Part shown: positions 44,467 through 54,666 of the stretch, piece by piece
Layout of the letters: each line of letters begins with the position of its first letter
Position numbering within the stretch: position 1 is the stretch's first letter
Source of the DNA: Roseibium aquae
GTDB taxonomy: Bacteria > Pseudomonadota > Alphaproteobacteria > Rhizobiales > Stappiaceae
Length of the DNA stretch: 64,000 nt
Assembly (NCBI RefSeq): GCF_008711285.1
Contig: NZ_VXDC01000001.1
Location: 62,001-126,000 of the forward strand
Direction of reading: 5' to 3'
Made by a program: the position numbers and the translations under genes
The notes under the pieces: generated by a model
The model's input: the letters and a program-made list of their open reading frames with translations, nothing else
Databases searched by the model: none
Told to the model about the DNA's origin: nothing

Positions 44467-44621
44467 GGAGCAACCGATTTCACATTGAGTAGGGATCTGT
44501 CAGCGCGACAGGTGGATAGGAACAGGCGCGCTGTGAGGTTGGCGTCTGTCCATCACACTTACGCGCACGTTTCAAGGAAAAAACACGGTAAACGCGCGGG
44601 ATGAAGCATTCTACCGGGCGG

Positions 44622-45797
44622 TCACGGTGTGGGCCTGTTCAGATCATCGGTGGGCGCCATGATTGTTGCGGTGTAGCGCTCGGCCTGTTTGCGGGCGTCT
44701 GCGAGCTGTGTTTCCGGCAGGCTTGAGACAAAACTGTCGAGCATCATGTCGGGAACGCCCGCCGCGCGTGCCACATAATGCCATGCCGCGGCATTGACCG
44801 GATCGTATTCCATTCCCCTCCCATTGGCATAAAGCCTGGCGAGCCGGTTCATGGCCACGGGATTTCCCTTTGTGGCGGCCCGCTCGAACCAAGCGGCGGC
44901 TTCCGCCTCGTTCGGATCGACGCCCCGGCCCTGAAACCGCAGGATGCCGTAATAGACTTGCGCCGACGTATGCCCACGGCGGGCGGCCCGTCCGAGCCAG
45001 AACGCGCCTTGGCCGGCATCCGGCTCTCCGCTCAAGCCTTCGAGATAGGACAGGCCAAGGGTATACTGGGCTTCTGGATCGTTGCCATGAGCCGCTTTCT
45101 CAAGGAGTTCGCGGGCTTTCGCTTCGTCATACGGTCGGCCTTCACCGGACTGGTACAGGATGGCAAGATTGTATTGGGCATTGGCAAGGCCGGCATTTGC
45201 GGCGATTTCGAAGTAATCCGCTGCTTTCGATTTGTCCTGCTCCACACCTTGGCCGAGGAGGAAGAATTGGGCGAGGCGCACGGCGGCGTCGGAATTTCCC
45301 TGAGCGGCGGCAAGCGAGTACCAGTCCGCGGCCTTGCTGTAGTCCTGCTTGATGCCCTGTCCGGTTTCGTGGAGAACGCCGACGAGCGTTTGCGCGGCGG
45401 GATCGCCCGATTCCGCGAGCGGCGTCGCAAGCGCCAAGGCGTTCAGATATAGCCCGCGTTGATAGGAGCCGTAAGCGATGTCCGCCGTAAGCTGACCATC
45501 GGGATCGATTTGAGGCGGGCCAATCTCGAAGGCGTTGATAAGCCGCCGGGGTTGATCCGGAGCGCCGGTTTCAGCGTCCGGACCGGGCAAGATGTCTGCC
45601 GGGGAGGGCGTTCCGATTGACGGCAAGTCTTGTTGCGTTTCGACGGGGGACGGATCCGCCTGGTCCTGGGCGGAGGCCGCAGTACAAAGCACTGCCATAA
45701 GCAGCGCGGCCCCCAGCCCGGATCGCTTGCGCGGGGTAGACCTATTCAGATCTGGCGCCGCCGAAAGGGGTGCGTCCGTCATCGACTTAGTCGCCAT
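44622..45797 (-). CDS. Exported Sel1-repeat protein
   Basis: About 391 residues. After a basic stretch, ALLMAVLCTAASAQ is a signal peptide or anchor. From about residue 110 to 370 there are Sel1-like repeats of about 36 residues (AQTLVGVLHETGQGIKQDYSKAADWYSLAA, AAVRLAQFFLLGQGVEQDKSKAADYFEIAA and others). Sel1 repeats mediate protein contacts; a periplasmic adaptor role is plausible. The start is uncertain: 45797 (MATKSMTDAP) overlaps the end of thiE, while 45782 just clears it. Confidence 0.82.
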   Translation of the reverse strand: MATKSMTDAPLSAAPDLNRSTPRKRSGLGAALLMAVLCTAASAQDQADPSPVETQQDLPSIGTPSPADILPGPDAETGAPDQPRRLINAFEIGPPQIDPDGQLTADIAYGSYQRGLYLNALALATPLAESGDPAAQTLVGVLHETGQGIKQDYSKAADWYSLAAAQGNSDAAVRLAQFFLLGQGVEQDKSKAADYFEIAANAGLANAQYNLAILYQSGEGRPYDEAKARELLEKAAHGNDPEAQYTLGLSYLEGLSGEPDAGQGAFWLGRAARRGHTSAQVYYGILRFQGRGVDPNEAEAAAWFERAATKGNPVAMNRLARLYANGRGMEYDPVNAAAWHYVARAAGVPDMMLDSFVSSLPETQLADARKQAERYTATIMAPTDDLNRPTP

Positions 45798-46428
45798 CGT
45801 CAAACGGGTATTGCTCCAGTATCGTGTTTGCCTCGCGTACCGCTGCCGCGGGACCGTCGGCATGCTGCCAGATCGCGTCCTTCAAAGCCACGAAATCCGC
45901 ACCTGTTTTTGCCGCTTCTTCCGCGGAGGCCGTGATATTTCCGGCGAGGGCGACACAGGGCGTTTGGAACAATTCAGCCCACCAGCCGGCTCTCTGGATC
46001 GTTTTTGGATGTGCCTCTTCCCGTTCGTCGAGGTCAAGCCGGCCATAAAACAGGTAGTCAATACCGGTTTCTGCCCACTCCATATCCTCATGCTTGAGCT
46101 TGGTTCCGCCCGCTCCAACGATCCGGTCAGGCTTGAAGCTTTCGACGGCCAGTTTGAGGTCTTCCAGTGAGGTATCGATATGAACCCCGTCGGCGCCCGA
46201 GCGCCCGGCCGCCTGGGTGTCTCCGTACACGATCGCGGCGCCGCCGCCCTTCTGGATGATGGGCACCAGCTGTTCGGCGGCCTTTTGGCGGTCTCTGGAC
46301 AAGGCGTCCGGCATGTAGATCAGCACGCAAGCAACATCGCCGCCGGACAATGCGGCTTCAAGCTGCGTTCCAAAGGGGACCGGATCAAAGGCCGGGGGCG
46401 TGATGAGGAAGAGGCGTGGCCGGTTCAC
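45787..46428 (-). CDS. thiE: Thiamine-phosphate synthase-like protein
   Basis: A 213-residue TIM-barrel protein of the thiamine phosphate synthase family: RLFLITPPAF, YGDTQAAGRSGADGVHID and DRIVGAGG, later YLFYGRLD. The key diphosphate-binding residues are altered, and this branch in Rhizobiales is annotated thiE without proven activity. The start is taken as GTG 46428 (VNRPRLFLITPP); no clear ribosome binding site exists. Its stop overlaps the Sel1 gene. No other thi gene is near, so a role in thiamine synthesis is uncertain. Confidence 0.7.
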   Translation of the reverse strand: MNRPRLFLITPPAFDPVPFGTQLEAALSGGDVACVLIYMPDALSRDRQKAAEQLVPIIQKGGGAAIVYGDTQAAGRSGADGVHIDTSLEDLKLAVESFKPDRIVGAGGTKLKHEDMEWAETGIDYLFYGRLDLDEREEAHPKTIQRAGWWAELFQTPCVALAGNITASAEEAAKTGADFVALKDAIWQHADGPAAAVREANTILEQYPFDDGD

Positions 46429-46485
46429 GGAGGATCTCTTGAATAACGGTGCAAGGAAAAGTGTGATCCTTGTCCCTAAAGACGG

Positions 46486-46510
46486 CAAAAGAGGGACGCA
46501 AGGTCCCTCT
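46486..46510 (-). terminator. Terminator of fba
   Basis: AGAGGGAC and GTCCCTCT pair at 46490-46497 and 46503-46510. On the minus strand TTTT follows, so it ends the fba transcript before thiE. Confidence 0.75.
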
Positions 46511-46557
46511 CCCACTACAAGGCTTCTTTTTGGGTCCCGGGGCTGAAAGATGACCCC

Positions 46558-47625
46558 CTATCCAATCTTCGGATCAAGGCTGCCATCCTTGTAGCGGCTG
46601 GCCATCTCGGCAAGTGTAGCAACACGGGTAATTTTCGAAGCCTTTCCCGCCGTATTGAATGCTTCCAGCCGCTCGGCACACAGCTTCTGCATGGCGTCGC
46701 GCGCAGGCTTCAGATACTTGCGGGGGTCGAACTCGCCAGGGTTTTCCGCCAGGATTTTTCTGATCTGCCCGGTCATCGCCATGCGATTGTCCGTATCGAT
46801 ATTGATCTTGCGGACGCCGTTCTTGATGCCGCGCTGGATTTCCTCAACGGGGACACCCCATGTCTGAGGCATTTTCCCGCCATACTGGTTGATGATGTCC
46901 TGCAGATCTTGCGGCACGGATGAGGAGCCATGCATGACAAGATGGGTGTCGGGCAGCCGGCGGTGGATTTCCTCGATCACATGCATGGCCAGAATGTCGC
47001 CGTCGGGCTGGCGGGTGAACTTGTAGGCCCCGTGACTGGTCCCCATGGCGATGGCAAGAGCATCCACCTTGGTTTCCTGCACGAATTTCACCGCTTCATC
47101 CGGGTCGGTCAGAAGCTGGTCATGGCTCAGCTTGCCCTCCGCGCCATGGCCGTCTTCCTTGTCGCCCATGCCGGTTTCAAGAGACCCGAGCACGCCAAGC
47201 TCGCCTTCGACCGAAATGCCGCCGAGGTGAGCCATGTCAGTGACGGTCTTGCTCACGCCGACATTGTAGTCCCATCCGGCGGGGGTCTTGCCGTCAGCTT
47301 CGAGTGAGCCGTCCATCATTACGGAGGTGAAGCCGGCCTGAATGGCGGTCATGCAGGTGGCCGGCTCGTTGCCATGGTCCAAATGCACGCAAACCGGGAT
47401 ATGCGGATAGATTTCCGCTACCGCGTCCATCATGTGCTTCAGCATGATGTCATGGGCATAGGACCGTGCACCGCGGGAGGCCTGGATGATCACCGGAGAA
47501 TCGGTCTGATCCGCTGCCGCCATGATGGCCAGCGCCTGCTCCATGTTGTTGATGTTGAACGCAGGTACCCCATAGTCATGCTCAGCGGCGTGGTCGAGCA
47601 ACTGGCGAAGCGTGATCCGAGCCAT
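46558..47625 (-). CDS. fba: Fructose-bisphosphate aldolase, class II
   Basis: A 355-residue zinc aldolase cleaving fructose 1,6-bisphosphate. The zinc-site motif [11 protein letters not shown], the loop [12 protein letters not shown] and MHGSSSVP with phosphate-binding NIDTDNRMA are all present. It is of the Calvin-cycle (CbbA-like) subtype that also handles sedoheptulose bisphosphate, which suits the neighbouring transketolase. The start is ATG 47625, with CGGGAGAT before it. Confidence 0.96.
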   Translation of the reverse strand: MARITLRQLLDHAAEHDYGVPAFNINNMEQALAIMAAADQTDSPVIIQASRGARSYAHDIMLKHMMDAVAEIYPHIPVCVHLDHGNEPATCMTAIQAGFTSVMMDGSLEADGKTPAGWDYNVGVSKTVTDMAHLGGISVEGELGVLGSLETGMGDKEDGHGAEGKLSHDQLLTDPDEAVKFVQETKVDALAIAMGTSHGAYKFTRQPDGDILAMHVIEEIHRRLPDTHLVMHGSSSVPQDLQDIINQYGGKMPQTWGVPVEEIQRGIKNGVRKINIDTDNRMAMTGQIRKILAENPGEFDPRKYLKPARDAMQKLCAERLEAFNTAGKASKITRVATLAEMASRYKDGSLDPKIG

Positions 47626-47801
47626 TCATATCTCCCGTTTGTCGGTGTCATCGGTCCCGTCCGTTTGACCGCTATCGGGTGACACCTTTCTGGCACTGCA
47701 TAGTACCCCGACGTTCTAGCAAAGCCCGCCATATTTGGAAGACGGCGGGTGGCGCTTAAATCAATTAAATTCCGGAGCCCGGCGGGTTTTCGTGCCGCGG
47801 T

Positions 47802-47825
47802 ATTAATTCGTGTTCCGAAATTAAT
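47802..47825. repeat. AT-rich inverted repeat between VOC gene and fba
   Basis: ATTAATTCG and CGAAATTAAT form arms (one bulged base) around TGTTC, just beyond the VOC stop and about 180 nt upstream of fba. It is markedly AT-rich for this genome. It may be an operator for fba or a weak terminator. Confidence 0.5.
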
Positions 47826-47826
47826 G

Positions 47827-48216
47827 TCAGGGCAGGGGCGGGCGTTCAGAGGCCGGTGAGCTGATATCCACAAAGGTGCCTGCAGGGTCTTTCAGGATCA
47901 TCCGCCGCTGGCCATAAGGCATGTCTGTTGGAGGCTCGACAATCTCATATCCGCGCTGCAAAGCAGCGGCGTGCACCGTGTCGCAATCGGCTACGACAAA
48001 TGTGACCAAGATGCCGGACGGGATGCCGCTGGCACCGTCCGGAACGACGTTATGGGAACGGTCAAGAACGCCATACTCGAGATCCGGCCGATCCGGATGC
48101 GTCAGGATGATGAACCAATCGGAGTTGAAATGCCGGGTCATCCCCAGGAGGGTCTCGTAGAAGGCGGCTGCATGCTCGACATTTTCGGCCAAGATGCTGG
48201 TAAAACAGCGTTGCAT
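47827..48216 (-). CDS. VOC (glyoxalase/bleomycin resistance) family protein
   Basis: A 129-residue single VOC unit: MQRCFTSILAENVEHAAAFYETLLGM at the N terminus and PYGQRRMILKDPAGTFVDI near the end, the paired beta-alpha-beta modules. Such proteins bind a metal and small ligands, acting as lyases, dioxygenases or resistance proteins. The substrate is unknown. It sits between pgk and fba on the same strand, an insertion in a glycolytic gene row. Confidence 0.82.
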   Translation of the reverse strand: MQRCFTSILAENVEHAAAFYETLLGMTRHFNSDWFIILTHPDRPDLEYGVLDRSHNVVPDGASGIPSGILVTFVVADCDTVHAAALQRGYEIVEPPTDMPYGQRRMILKDPAGTFVDISSPASERPPLP

Positions 48217-48242
48217 TCGAACCGCCTCCCGTTATTTGGGTC

Positions 48243-49436
48243 TTAACTCTCCAAGGCCTTCACGCCGGGGAGTTCTTTGCCTTCAAGCCATTCGAGAAAG
48301 GCCCCTCCAGCAGTCGAGACATAGGAAAAAGCCTCGGCCACTCCCGCATGGTTCAACGCTGCCACCGTATCTCCGCCGCCGGCGACCGAGTTGAGCTTGC
48401 CGGCTTTTGTCCGTTTGGCGGCATGTTGGGCGGCCGCAACGGTCGCCGCGTCGAATGGCTCGATCTCGAAGGCCCCGAGGGGACCGTTCCAGACAAGCGT
48501 TTTCGCCTTGTCAATCGCGTCCCGGATCATGTTGATTGTCGCCTCGCCCGCATCCAGGATCATGCCATCGGTGGGAATTGCATCGACCGGCATGCGCCGG
48601 TGCTCCGCCCCAGCCTTGAACTCGCGGGCTACCACGGCATCGACCGGCAGGATGATATCGCACTCGCCCAGCTTTGCCGCATTCATGATCTTTTGCGCGG
48701 TGTCGGCGAGGTCGTGTTCGCAAAGCGATTTGCCAACGTCCAGACCATTGGCGGCCAGAAAAGTGTTGGCCATTCCCCCGCCAATCACCAGCATGTCCAC
48801 CTTGGCCACCAGGTTTTCAAGCAAATCGATCTTCGATGACACCTTCGCGCCGCCGACGACGGCGAGAACTGGCCGCTCCGGTGCCCCGAGGGCGGACTGC
48901 AACGCCTCCAACTCTGCCTGCATGGTCCGGCCCGCAAAGGAGGGAAGCAAACGTGCTATGCCCTCGGTCGATCCATGGGCGCGGTGCGCTGCGGAAAAGG
49001 CATCATTTATATAGAGGTCGCCATTTTGTGCGAGCGCTTTGGTGAACTCGGGATCGTTCTTTTCCTCACCGGAGTGGAACCGGGTGTTCTCTAAAAGGAG
49101 AATGTCGCCATCCGCCATGGAGGCAATCGCCTCCGCGACTGCATCGCCAATGCAGTCGGGGGCGAAGCCAACCGGTTTGCCAAGCAACTCAGCGACGGCG
49201 GGAGCGACAGGGCCGAGCGACATGTCCGGAACTGCCTGGCCCTTGGGGCGCCCGAAATGCGCCAGCAAGATCACCTTGGCGCCCTTGCCCGAGAGTTCCC
49301 GCAAGGTCGGCAGGACCCGTTCGATGCGGGTTGTGTCCGTGACCTTGCCACCATCCATGGGCACATTGAGGTCAACCCGGACCAGAGCCCTTTTGCCGGC
49401 AGCCTCGGTGAGATCGTCGAGTGTCTTGTATGTCAT
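48243..49436 (-). CDS. pgk: Phosphoglycerate kinase
   Basis: A 397-residue enzyme interconverting 1,3-bisphosphoglycerate and 3-phosphoglycerate. [10 protein letters not shown] and [10 protein letters not shown] (substrate domain), [13 protein letters not shown] and the C-terminal nucleotide site [10 protein letters not shown] and [11 protein letters not shown] are intact. It is on the minus strand between gap and fba. Confidence 0.97.
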   Translation of the reverse strand: MTYKTLDDLTEAAGKRALVRVDLNVPMDGGKVTDTTRIERVLPTLRELSGKGAKVILLAHFGRPKGQAVPDMSLGPVAPAVAELLGKPVGFAPDCIGDAVAEAIASMADGDILLLENTRFHSGEEKNDPEFTKALAQNGDLYINDAFSAAHRAHGSTEGIARLLPSFAGRTMQAELEALQSALGAPERPVLAVVGGAKVSSKIDLLENLVAKVDMLVIGGGMANTFLAANGLDVGKSLCEHDLADTAQKIMNAAKLGECDIILPVDAVVAREFKAGAEHRRMPVDAIPTDGMILDAGEATINMIRDAIDKAKTLVWNGPLGAFEIEPFDAATVAAAQHAAKRTKAGKLNSVAGGGDTVAALNHAGVAEAFSYVSTAGGAFLEWLEGKELPGVKALES

Positions 49437-49458
49437 GATCTATCCTGCGTTCACGGTG

Positions 49459-50082
49459 TCAGGGACGGGAGGAGTTTGTGGTCGCGGCAAGGCCGATGCC
49501 GAACAAGGTCAGCAAAATCCCAAAGGACCGTTCCATCCACAGCTTGATCTTCATGAACCCGAGACGCACCACGGGCAACGTGAAGAATATCGTCACGAGC
49601 ACAAACCAGAGAAACACGCCACCCGCCATAATCGCGCCATAGCCGATCTTGGTCCAGACCGCCGTCTCGGGTGACGTGACCTGTAGGAACACGCTGAGGG
49701 CGAACATGGTGGCCTTCGGATTCGTCACGTTGGTCAGGAAGCCCCAGCGCAACGCCTTCATCGGGTGCATGCCAGTCGTGTGCGTATCGACAGGCCCGGC
49801 AGGCGAGGCGGACCGGAACATCGTCACCCCGAGGAAGATCAGATAGGCCGCGCCAATCAGCTTCAGCGCGTTGAACAGAAGGATCGACTGGGACACGATC
49901 AGGCCGATGCCGGCAATCGCGTAGGTGACATGAACCGCAAGCGCCAGCGCGATGCCAAGCGCGGTCATGATGCCTGCGAGACGTCCACCGACCAGCGCAT
50001 TGCGCAGGACAACCGCGAAATCCGGACCGGGGACAATCGCAACCACGACAGTCAGTGAAATGACGGCAAAGAGTTCAAGCAT
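49459..50082 (-). CDS. LysE family amino-acid exporter
   Basis: A 207-residue inner-membrane protein with about six hydrophobic segments. VVVAIVPGPDFAVVLRNAL near the N terminus is the LysE/RhtB motif, and GAAYLIFLGVTMFR and FLTNVTNPKATMFALSVF are typical of the family. It exports a basic or small neutral amino acid, unknown which. The start at 50082 (MLELFAVIS) is chosen because the longer frame is not coding-like. It interrupts the gap-pgk pair. Confidence 0.88.
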   Translation of the reverse strand: MLELFAVISLTVVVAIVPGPDFAVVLRNALVGGRLAGIMTALGIALALAVHVTYAIAGIGLIVSQSILLFNALKLIGAAYLIFLGVTMFRSASPAGPVDTHTTGMHPMKALRWGFLTNVTNPKATMFALSVFLQVTSPETAVWTKIGYGAIMAGGVFLWFVLVTIFFTLPVVRLGFMKIKLWMERSFGILLTLFGIGLAATTNSSRP

Positions 50083-50168
50083 GGTGGGGCTTTCGTGAAA
50101 AAGGCGGAAGCGTTTGCGCGCTCCCGCCGACGTTTGATTAACTTGCCATTTCCAAGGCGTCATCCAGG

Positions 50169-51179
50169 TTAGATCAGCTTTGCCATCGCCACCGCCGTAT
50201 CGGCCATGCGGTTGGAGAAGCCCCATTCATTGTCGTACCAGGTCAGGATCCGGACGAAGGTGCCGTCCATGACTTTCGTTTGATCCATGTGGAAGACCGA
50301 GGAATGCGGGTCATGGTTGAAGTCCATGGACACCAGCTGCTCCTCTGTGTAGCCGAGAATGCCCTTCAACGGGCCGTCGGCGGCTTCCTTGATCGCGGCA
50401 TTGACTTCCTCGGCGGTCGTTTCCCGGCTTGCTATGAAGTTGAGATCAACGACGGACACGTTCGGGGTGGGAACCCGGATCGCGACACCGTCCAGTTTGC
50501 CGTTCAACTCGGGCAGAACCAGCCCAACAGCCTTGGCGGCTCCGGTGGAGGTCGGGATCATGGACATGGCGGCGGCACGGGCCCGGTAGAGATCCTTGTG
50601 CATGGTGTCCAGCGTGGGCTGGTCGCCGGTGTAGGAATGGATGGTGGTCATGAAGCCTTTTTCGATGCCGAGCTTTTCGTTCAGCACATAGGCGACCGGC
50701 GCCAGGCAATTGGTGGTGCAGGACGCGTTCGAGACAACCAGATCCTCTTTGGTCAGACTGTTGTGATTCACACCATAGACGATCGTTTTGTCGGCACCTG
50801 TCGCGGGGGCCGATACCAGAACGCGCTTGGCGCCCGCGTCGAGGTGGGCGGTCGCCTTTTCCTTAGCGGTGAAGATGCCGGTGCACTCCATGGCGATATC
50901 AACGCCGAGTTCGCCCCACGGCAGGTCTTTCGGGTCACGGATCGCGGTCACTTTGATCGGCTTGCCGCCGCCGACGGAAATCGTGTCGCCGGAAACGGTA
51001 ACCTCGGCCGGGAAACGCCCATGGACGGAATCGTAGCGCAGCAGATGCGCGTTCGTCTCCACCGGTCCCAGATCGTTGATGCCGACAATCTCGATATCGG
51101 TGCGGCCGGATTCAACGATCCCGCGCAGAACATTCCGCCCGATCCGGCCGAAGCCGTTGATTGCTACCTTCGTTACCAT
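50169..51179 (-). CDS. gap: Glyceraldehyde-3-phosphate dehydrogenase, type I
   Basis: A 336-residue [19 protein letters not shown] (NAD site), [12 protein letters not shown] with the catalytic cysteine, and [12 protein letters not shown] near the C terminus. VGINDLG with Asp after the second strand fits NAD preference. The start at 51179 (MVTKVAING) has GGGAG before it. It follows tkt on the same strand by about 120 nt. Confidence 0.97.
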   Translation of the reverse strand: MVTKVAINGFGRIGRNVLRGIVESGRTDIEIVGINDLGPVETNAHLLRYDSVHGRFPAEVTVSGDTISVGGGKPIKVTAIRDPKDLPWGELGVDIAMECTGIFTAKEKATAHLDAGAKRVLVSAPATGADKTIVYGVNHNSLTKEDLVVSNASCTTNCLAPVAYVLNEKLGIEKGFMTTIHSYTGDQPTLDTMHKDLYRARAAAMSMIPTSTGAAKAVGLVLPELNGKLDGVAIRVPTPNVSVVDLNFIASRETTAEEVNAAIKEAADGPLKGILGYTEEQLVSMDFNHDPHSSVFHMDQTKVMDGTFVRILTWYDNEWGFSNRMADTAVAMAKLI

Positions 51180-51301
51180 AGTCCACTCCCGCTCTCGGTG
51201 CGCCTCGAGCACACCCGTTTATTCCCGCTCCGGCAAGCGGTCCCATGCCGGTCTTGTGAATAGGCCAGGTTTCAAAAAGTCCTGGCATGTTTCTGGCTGG
51301 A

Positions 51302-53290
51302 TCAGCCCGAAATTCTGGATTTGGCTGCTGCTACAACAGCGTCGCTGGTGATTCCGAAGTGCTCGTAAAGGCTTTTGTACGGACCGCTTGCCCCGAAACC
51401 GGACATGCCGATAAAGGCGCCGCCCGTGCCGATAAAGCGGTCCCAGCCCATGCGGATACCTGCTTCAACCGCGATCTTGACCGGACTGTTGCCCACGACA
51501 GCATCCTGGTAGTCGTCCGATTGCTGCTCGAACAGTTCGAAGCACGGGACGGACACAACGCGGGTCGCGATGCCCTCTTCCGTCAGTTTCGCGTGGGCCG
51601 CAGTTGCGATTTCCACTTCCGATCCGGAGGCGAAGATTGTGACTTGGGCTTCGTCATCGCTATCGATGAGAACATAAGCGCCGCGGGCACACAGGTTTTT
51701 GTCTTCGTATGTCTTGCGCTGGGAGGCGAGATTCTGCCGGGTCAAGGCGAGGATCGATGGCGTCTCCTTCGCCTCCAGGGCGAGCTGCCAGCATTCCAGG
51801 GTCTCTGTGATGTCCGCCGGGCGGAAGAAGTTAAGTCCGGGAATGGCCCGCAGCGCGGCATAATGTTCCACGGGCTGGTGGGTCGGCCCGTCTTCGCCAA
51901 GACCAATGGAATCGTGGGTCATCACATGAATGACGCGCTGTTTCATCAAGGCCGCGAGGCGGATTGCCGGACGGCAATAGTCGGAAAAGACAAGGAAGCC
52001 GCCGGAATAGGGGATCAATCCACCGTGCAGCGCCATGCCGTTCATGGCCGCAGCCATCCCATGTTCCCGTACGCCCCAATGAATGTAGCGGCCGGAGAAG
52101 TCATCCGGCGTGACAGGGGCCGTCTGTTCTGTCTTCGTGTTGTTTGACCCGGTCAGGTCGGCCGACCCGCCAATGGTTTCAGGAACCACGCCATTGATCA
52201 CTGACAGAACGGCTTCTGAGGCCTTTCGTGTCGCCATGGTCGGTTGATCATCCGCAAGCTGCTTCTTGTAGGCTTGCAGGGCTTCGTGCAGATCTGCGGG
52301 CAGATCGCCGCGCAACCGGCGCTCGAACTCGGCTCGGGTGTCCGCGTCCTTGTTGGCGAAGCGTTTTTCCCAGTCCTTGCGAGCGTGGGCCGATTTCAAT
52401 CCGGCAATCCGCCAGGCGTCCAGAATATCGCTTGGAACGTCGAACGCATCATGGGGCCAGTTGAGCGCTTCGCGCGCGCCCTTGATCTCGTCGGCGCCAA
52501 GCGGTGCGCCATGAACCTTGGCCGTGCCAGCCTTTGTCGGAGCGCCGAAGCCAATCGTGGTCTTGGCCGCGATCAGAGTCGGTCGGTCGCTGGCCTGAGC
52601 CTGCCTGATCGCCGTCTCGATTGCGGACGGGTCATGGCCGTCAATCGACAGTGTGTTCCAGCCCGAAGCTGCAAATCGAGCCACCTGATCGGTGCTGTCC
52701 GTGAGGCTGACGGCACCGTCGATGGAGATCCCGTTGTCGTCCCAGATGACGATCAGCTTGTTCAGCTTGAGATGTCCGGCCAGCGAAAGCGCTTCCTGGC
52801 TGATGCCCTCCATCAGGCAGCCATCACCCGCGAGTACATATGTGTAATGATCAACCAGGTCGCTTCCGAATCGGGTCTCGAGCAGGCGCTCGGCGATGGC
52901 CATGCCAACGGCGTTGGCCAGCCCCTGGCCAAGCGGACCTGTCGTGGTCTCGATGCCCGCGCCATGCCCGTATTCGGGATGCCCAGCGGTTAGTGCGCCG
53001 ATCTGACGAAAGTTCTTCAACTGGTCGAGCGTGAAATCCTCATAGCCGAGCAAGTACAGAAGGCTGTATTGCAGCATTGAACCATGACCGGCTGAGAGCA
53101 CGAAGCGGTCACGATCCGCCCAGTTGGGAGCGGTCGGGTCGAATTTCAGGAACTGCGTGAACAGAACCGTGGCGATATCGGCAGCGCCCATGGGCAGGCC
53201 AGGGTGACCGGAATTGGCTTGCTCGACGGCATCGACAGAGAGAAAGCGGATCGCATTCGCCATGCGCTGATGTTTTTCAAGATCGGTCAT
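51302..53290 (-). CDS. tkt: Transketolase
   Basis: A 662-residue thiamine-diphosphate enzyme that moves two-carbon units between sugars. [15 protein letters not shown], the ThDP motif [13 protein letters not shown] to WDDNGIS, and [18 protein letters not shown] with [12 protein letters not shown] in the Pyr domain are all present. The start at 53290 (MTDLEKHQ) is preferred. It heads the minus-strand row tkt-gap-lysE-pgk-VOC-fba-thiE-Sel1-efp-suhB. Confidence 0.97.
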   Translation of the reverse strand: MTDLEKHQRMANAIRFLSVDAVEQANSGHPGLPMGAADIATVLFTQFLKFDPTAPNWADRDRFVLSAGHGSMLQYSLLYLLGYEDFTLDQLKNFRQIGALTAGHPEYGHGAGIETTTGPLGQGLANAVGMAIAERLLETRFGSDLVDHYTYVLAGDGCLMEGISQEALSLAGHLKLNKLIVIWDDNGISIDGAVSLTDSTDQVARFAASGWNTLSIDGHDPSAIETAIRQAQASDRPTLIAAKTTIGFGAPTKAGTAKVHGAPLGADEIKGAREALNWPHDAFDVPSDILDAWRIAGLKSAHARKDWEKRFANKDADTRAEFERRLRGDLPADLHEALQAYKKQLADDQPTMATRKASEAVLSVINGVVPETIGGSADLTGSNNTKTEQTAPVTPDDFSGRYIHWGVREHGMAAAMNGMALHGGLIPYSGGFLVFSDYCRPAIRLAALMKQRVIHVMTHDSIGLGEDGPTHQPVEHYAALRAIPGLNFFRPADITETLECWQLALEAKETPSILALTRQNLASQRKTYEDKNLCARGAYVLIDSDDEAQVTIFASGSEVEIATAAHAKLTEEGIATRVVSVPCFELFEQQSDDYQDAVVGNSPVKIAVEAGIRMGWDRFIGTGGAFIGMSGFGASGPYKSLYEHFGITSDAVVAAAKSRISG

Positions 53291-53714
53291 CGTCGTCCTG
53301 TTTGTTGGCGGCGGCCTCGCCACAACTGATCTGTCAGCCCGATGCTTGAATCTCGGTGCGGAAGGGGCACAGCACCCGGACCCGTCGGAAACCCAGCCAG
53401 CATCGGCCGAAAAGGCGCCCGACACATATCAGGAACGTTCCGCAAGTCAACAAAGGCGCCCGGGTTGCGATGAACGACGCGCGGCCGCGCTTTGTTCGGC
53501 TTTGTCACGTTTCCATTGACGCGAATAATAGTCAGCTTCTAGTGTTTGGAGCGGGTGTCTTGGCGAGTGTTGCCAAAGCATCAATCGGTTGGCGTTCAAT
53601 CTTGTCATCTCACTTAATGTTGAGGAAATTTGCGAGCCCGATCCCCCGTAATCTGGAATTGGGATTATATGCACGAAGATCGCCGGAAAAGGCCGGCCTG
53701 GGAAAACAGGGACA
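53291..53714. other. Divergent gap between tkt and the DUF4164 gene
   Basis: About 420 bases without a supported gene. The right half is AT-rich, with TTGGGATTATATGC near 53660-53675 as a likely -10 region for the DUF4164-zapA genes. The left part should hold the tkt promoter. No riboswitch was recognised. Confidence 0.4.
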
Positions 53715-54011
53715 ATGGCACAAACCGATACGACTCCCGTCCTCTCGCTTGAAGCTGCTTTTGAACGTCTAGAGCGCGCGGTCGGCGGCCTGGAGAGCGC
53801 GGTGCAAAGACGTGTCGATGCCGATCGGTCCCTGAACTCTCTGGAAGACGATATCCAACGACTGGGGCAGGACCGCGCGGAACTGGCCGAGACCCTCGAC
53901 CGGGCGCAAGCCCGGGCAGAACGGTTGGAAGAAGCCAATAGAGATGTATCCCGCCGGCTGGTGACGGCCATGGAATCCATCCGCTTCGTCCTCGAAGAAC
54001 GGGGCAGCTAA
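53715..54011 (+). CDS. DUF4164 coiled-coil protein
   Basis: A 98-residue, almost wholly coiled-coil protein (SLEAAFERLERAVGGLESAVQRRV through LDRAQARAERLEEANRDVSRRL). It matches DUF4164, a family found upstream of zapA in alphaproteobacteria. It lies 6 nt before zapA. A division-related role is likely from context, much as ZapA partners are coiled coils, but no function is established. Confidence 0.85.
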   Translation: MAQTDTTPVLSLEAAFERLERAVGGLESAVQRRVDADRSLNSLEDDIQRLGQDRAELAETLDRAQARAERLEEANRDVSRRLVTAMESIRFVLEERGS

Positions 54012-54017
54012 CTGGCG

Positions 54018-54389
54018 ATGGCGCAGATCACGGTTACGATCAATGGCAAGACATTCCGGATGGCTTGCGATGATGGCGAGGAAGAGCGCTTGATGGGTCT
54101 GGCCCGGCGGTTCGATGGCTGGATTTCAGAGCTCAAAGGCGCTTTCGGGGAAATCGGGGATCAGCGGCTTACCGTCATGGCCGGGATCATGGCCACCGAT
54201 CAGCTCTCCGAGGCTGAGCGCAAACTTGATGAATTGACAGCAGAATTGACGGCACTGCGGCATGCGCAAGAAACCGCTGCATCGAGCCGGGCCGCCAGCG
54301 AAGGGGAAATTGTCCGACTGATCGATCGGACCGCCTCTCGGCTCGAGGTTTTGAGCGAAAGCCTGAGCAAAACTCTCAAGACACAGTAG
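54018..54389 (+). CDS. zapA: Cell division protein ZapA
   Basis: A 123-residue ZapA: N-terminal ITVTINGKTFRMACDDGEEERLMGLARRFD, then a C-terminal coiled coil. It binds and cross-links FtsZ filaments in the division ring. The residues before the coil include GDQRLTVMAGIMATDQL, the family core. It is coupled to the DUF4164 gene and followed by a terminator and 6S RNA, the classic zapA-ssrS-cyclo-ligase order. Confidence 0.92.
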   Translation: MAQITVTINGKTFRMACDDGEEERLMGLARRFDGWISELKGAFGEIGDQRLTVMAGIMATDQLSEAERKLDELTAELTALRHAQETAASSRAASEGEIVRLIDRTASRLEVLSESLSKTLKTQ

Positions 54390-54425
54390 GCTGTTGGCGC
54401 CCCAATTTCGATTGGTTGGTGTTTG

Positions 54426-54458
54426 CACCCCATCTGCGCGCACATGGGGTGGCGTTTT
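54426..54458 (+). terminator. Terminator of zapA
   Basis: CACCCCAT (54426-54433) pairs with ATGGGGTG (54444-54451) and GCGTTTT follows. It lies between zapA and the 6S RNA promoter. Confidence 0.7.
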
Positions 54459-54479
54459 ATCAGCCTGGGCCTTATATCT

Positions 54480-54640
54480 GGTAGGCGGCTGCGCGGCCCG
54501 TGAGGAAACATTTCCCCGGGGCCTTACGCTTTCTCGCGGGAGCTGTCCCTGCTTCGGACCGTGGTCTGTCGCACACGGCGCCCACCTACTTTGTAGGTTC
54601 CCGGGATCGCACATTCCCACGGTCGGGCGGCTGCACCTCA
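54480..54640 (+). ncRNA. ssrS: 6S RNA
   Basis: About 155-160 nt between zapA and the cyclo-ligase gene, where 6S RNA sits in many proteobacteria. The closing stem pairs GCGGCTGC (54485-54492) with GCGGCTGC (54627-54634), continued by CCGTG with CACGG. The 3' half has CGCCCACCTACTTTGTAGG followed by TTCCCGGGATC, the pattern I know from alphaproteobacterial 6S RNA. A -10 element TATATC at 54473-54478 would start transcription near 54485. 6S RNA binds the housekeeping RNA polymerase in stationary phase. Confidence 0.9.
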
Positions 54641-54666
54641 TCTGCAATCCGGCGTGGAGTTTTCCG

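Noticed and set aside
54394..54666. An N-terminal extension of the cyclo-ligase
   Set aside because: The in-frame codons lie within the 6S RNA and zapA terminator; the ATG at 54667 with GGAG and the conserved N terminus are better.
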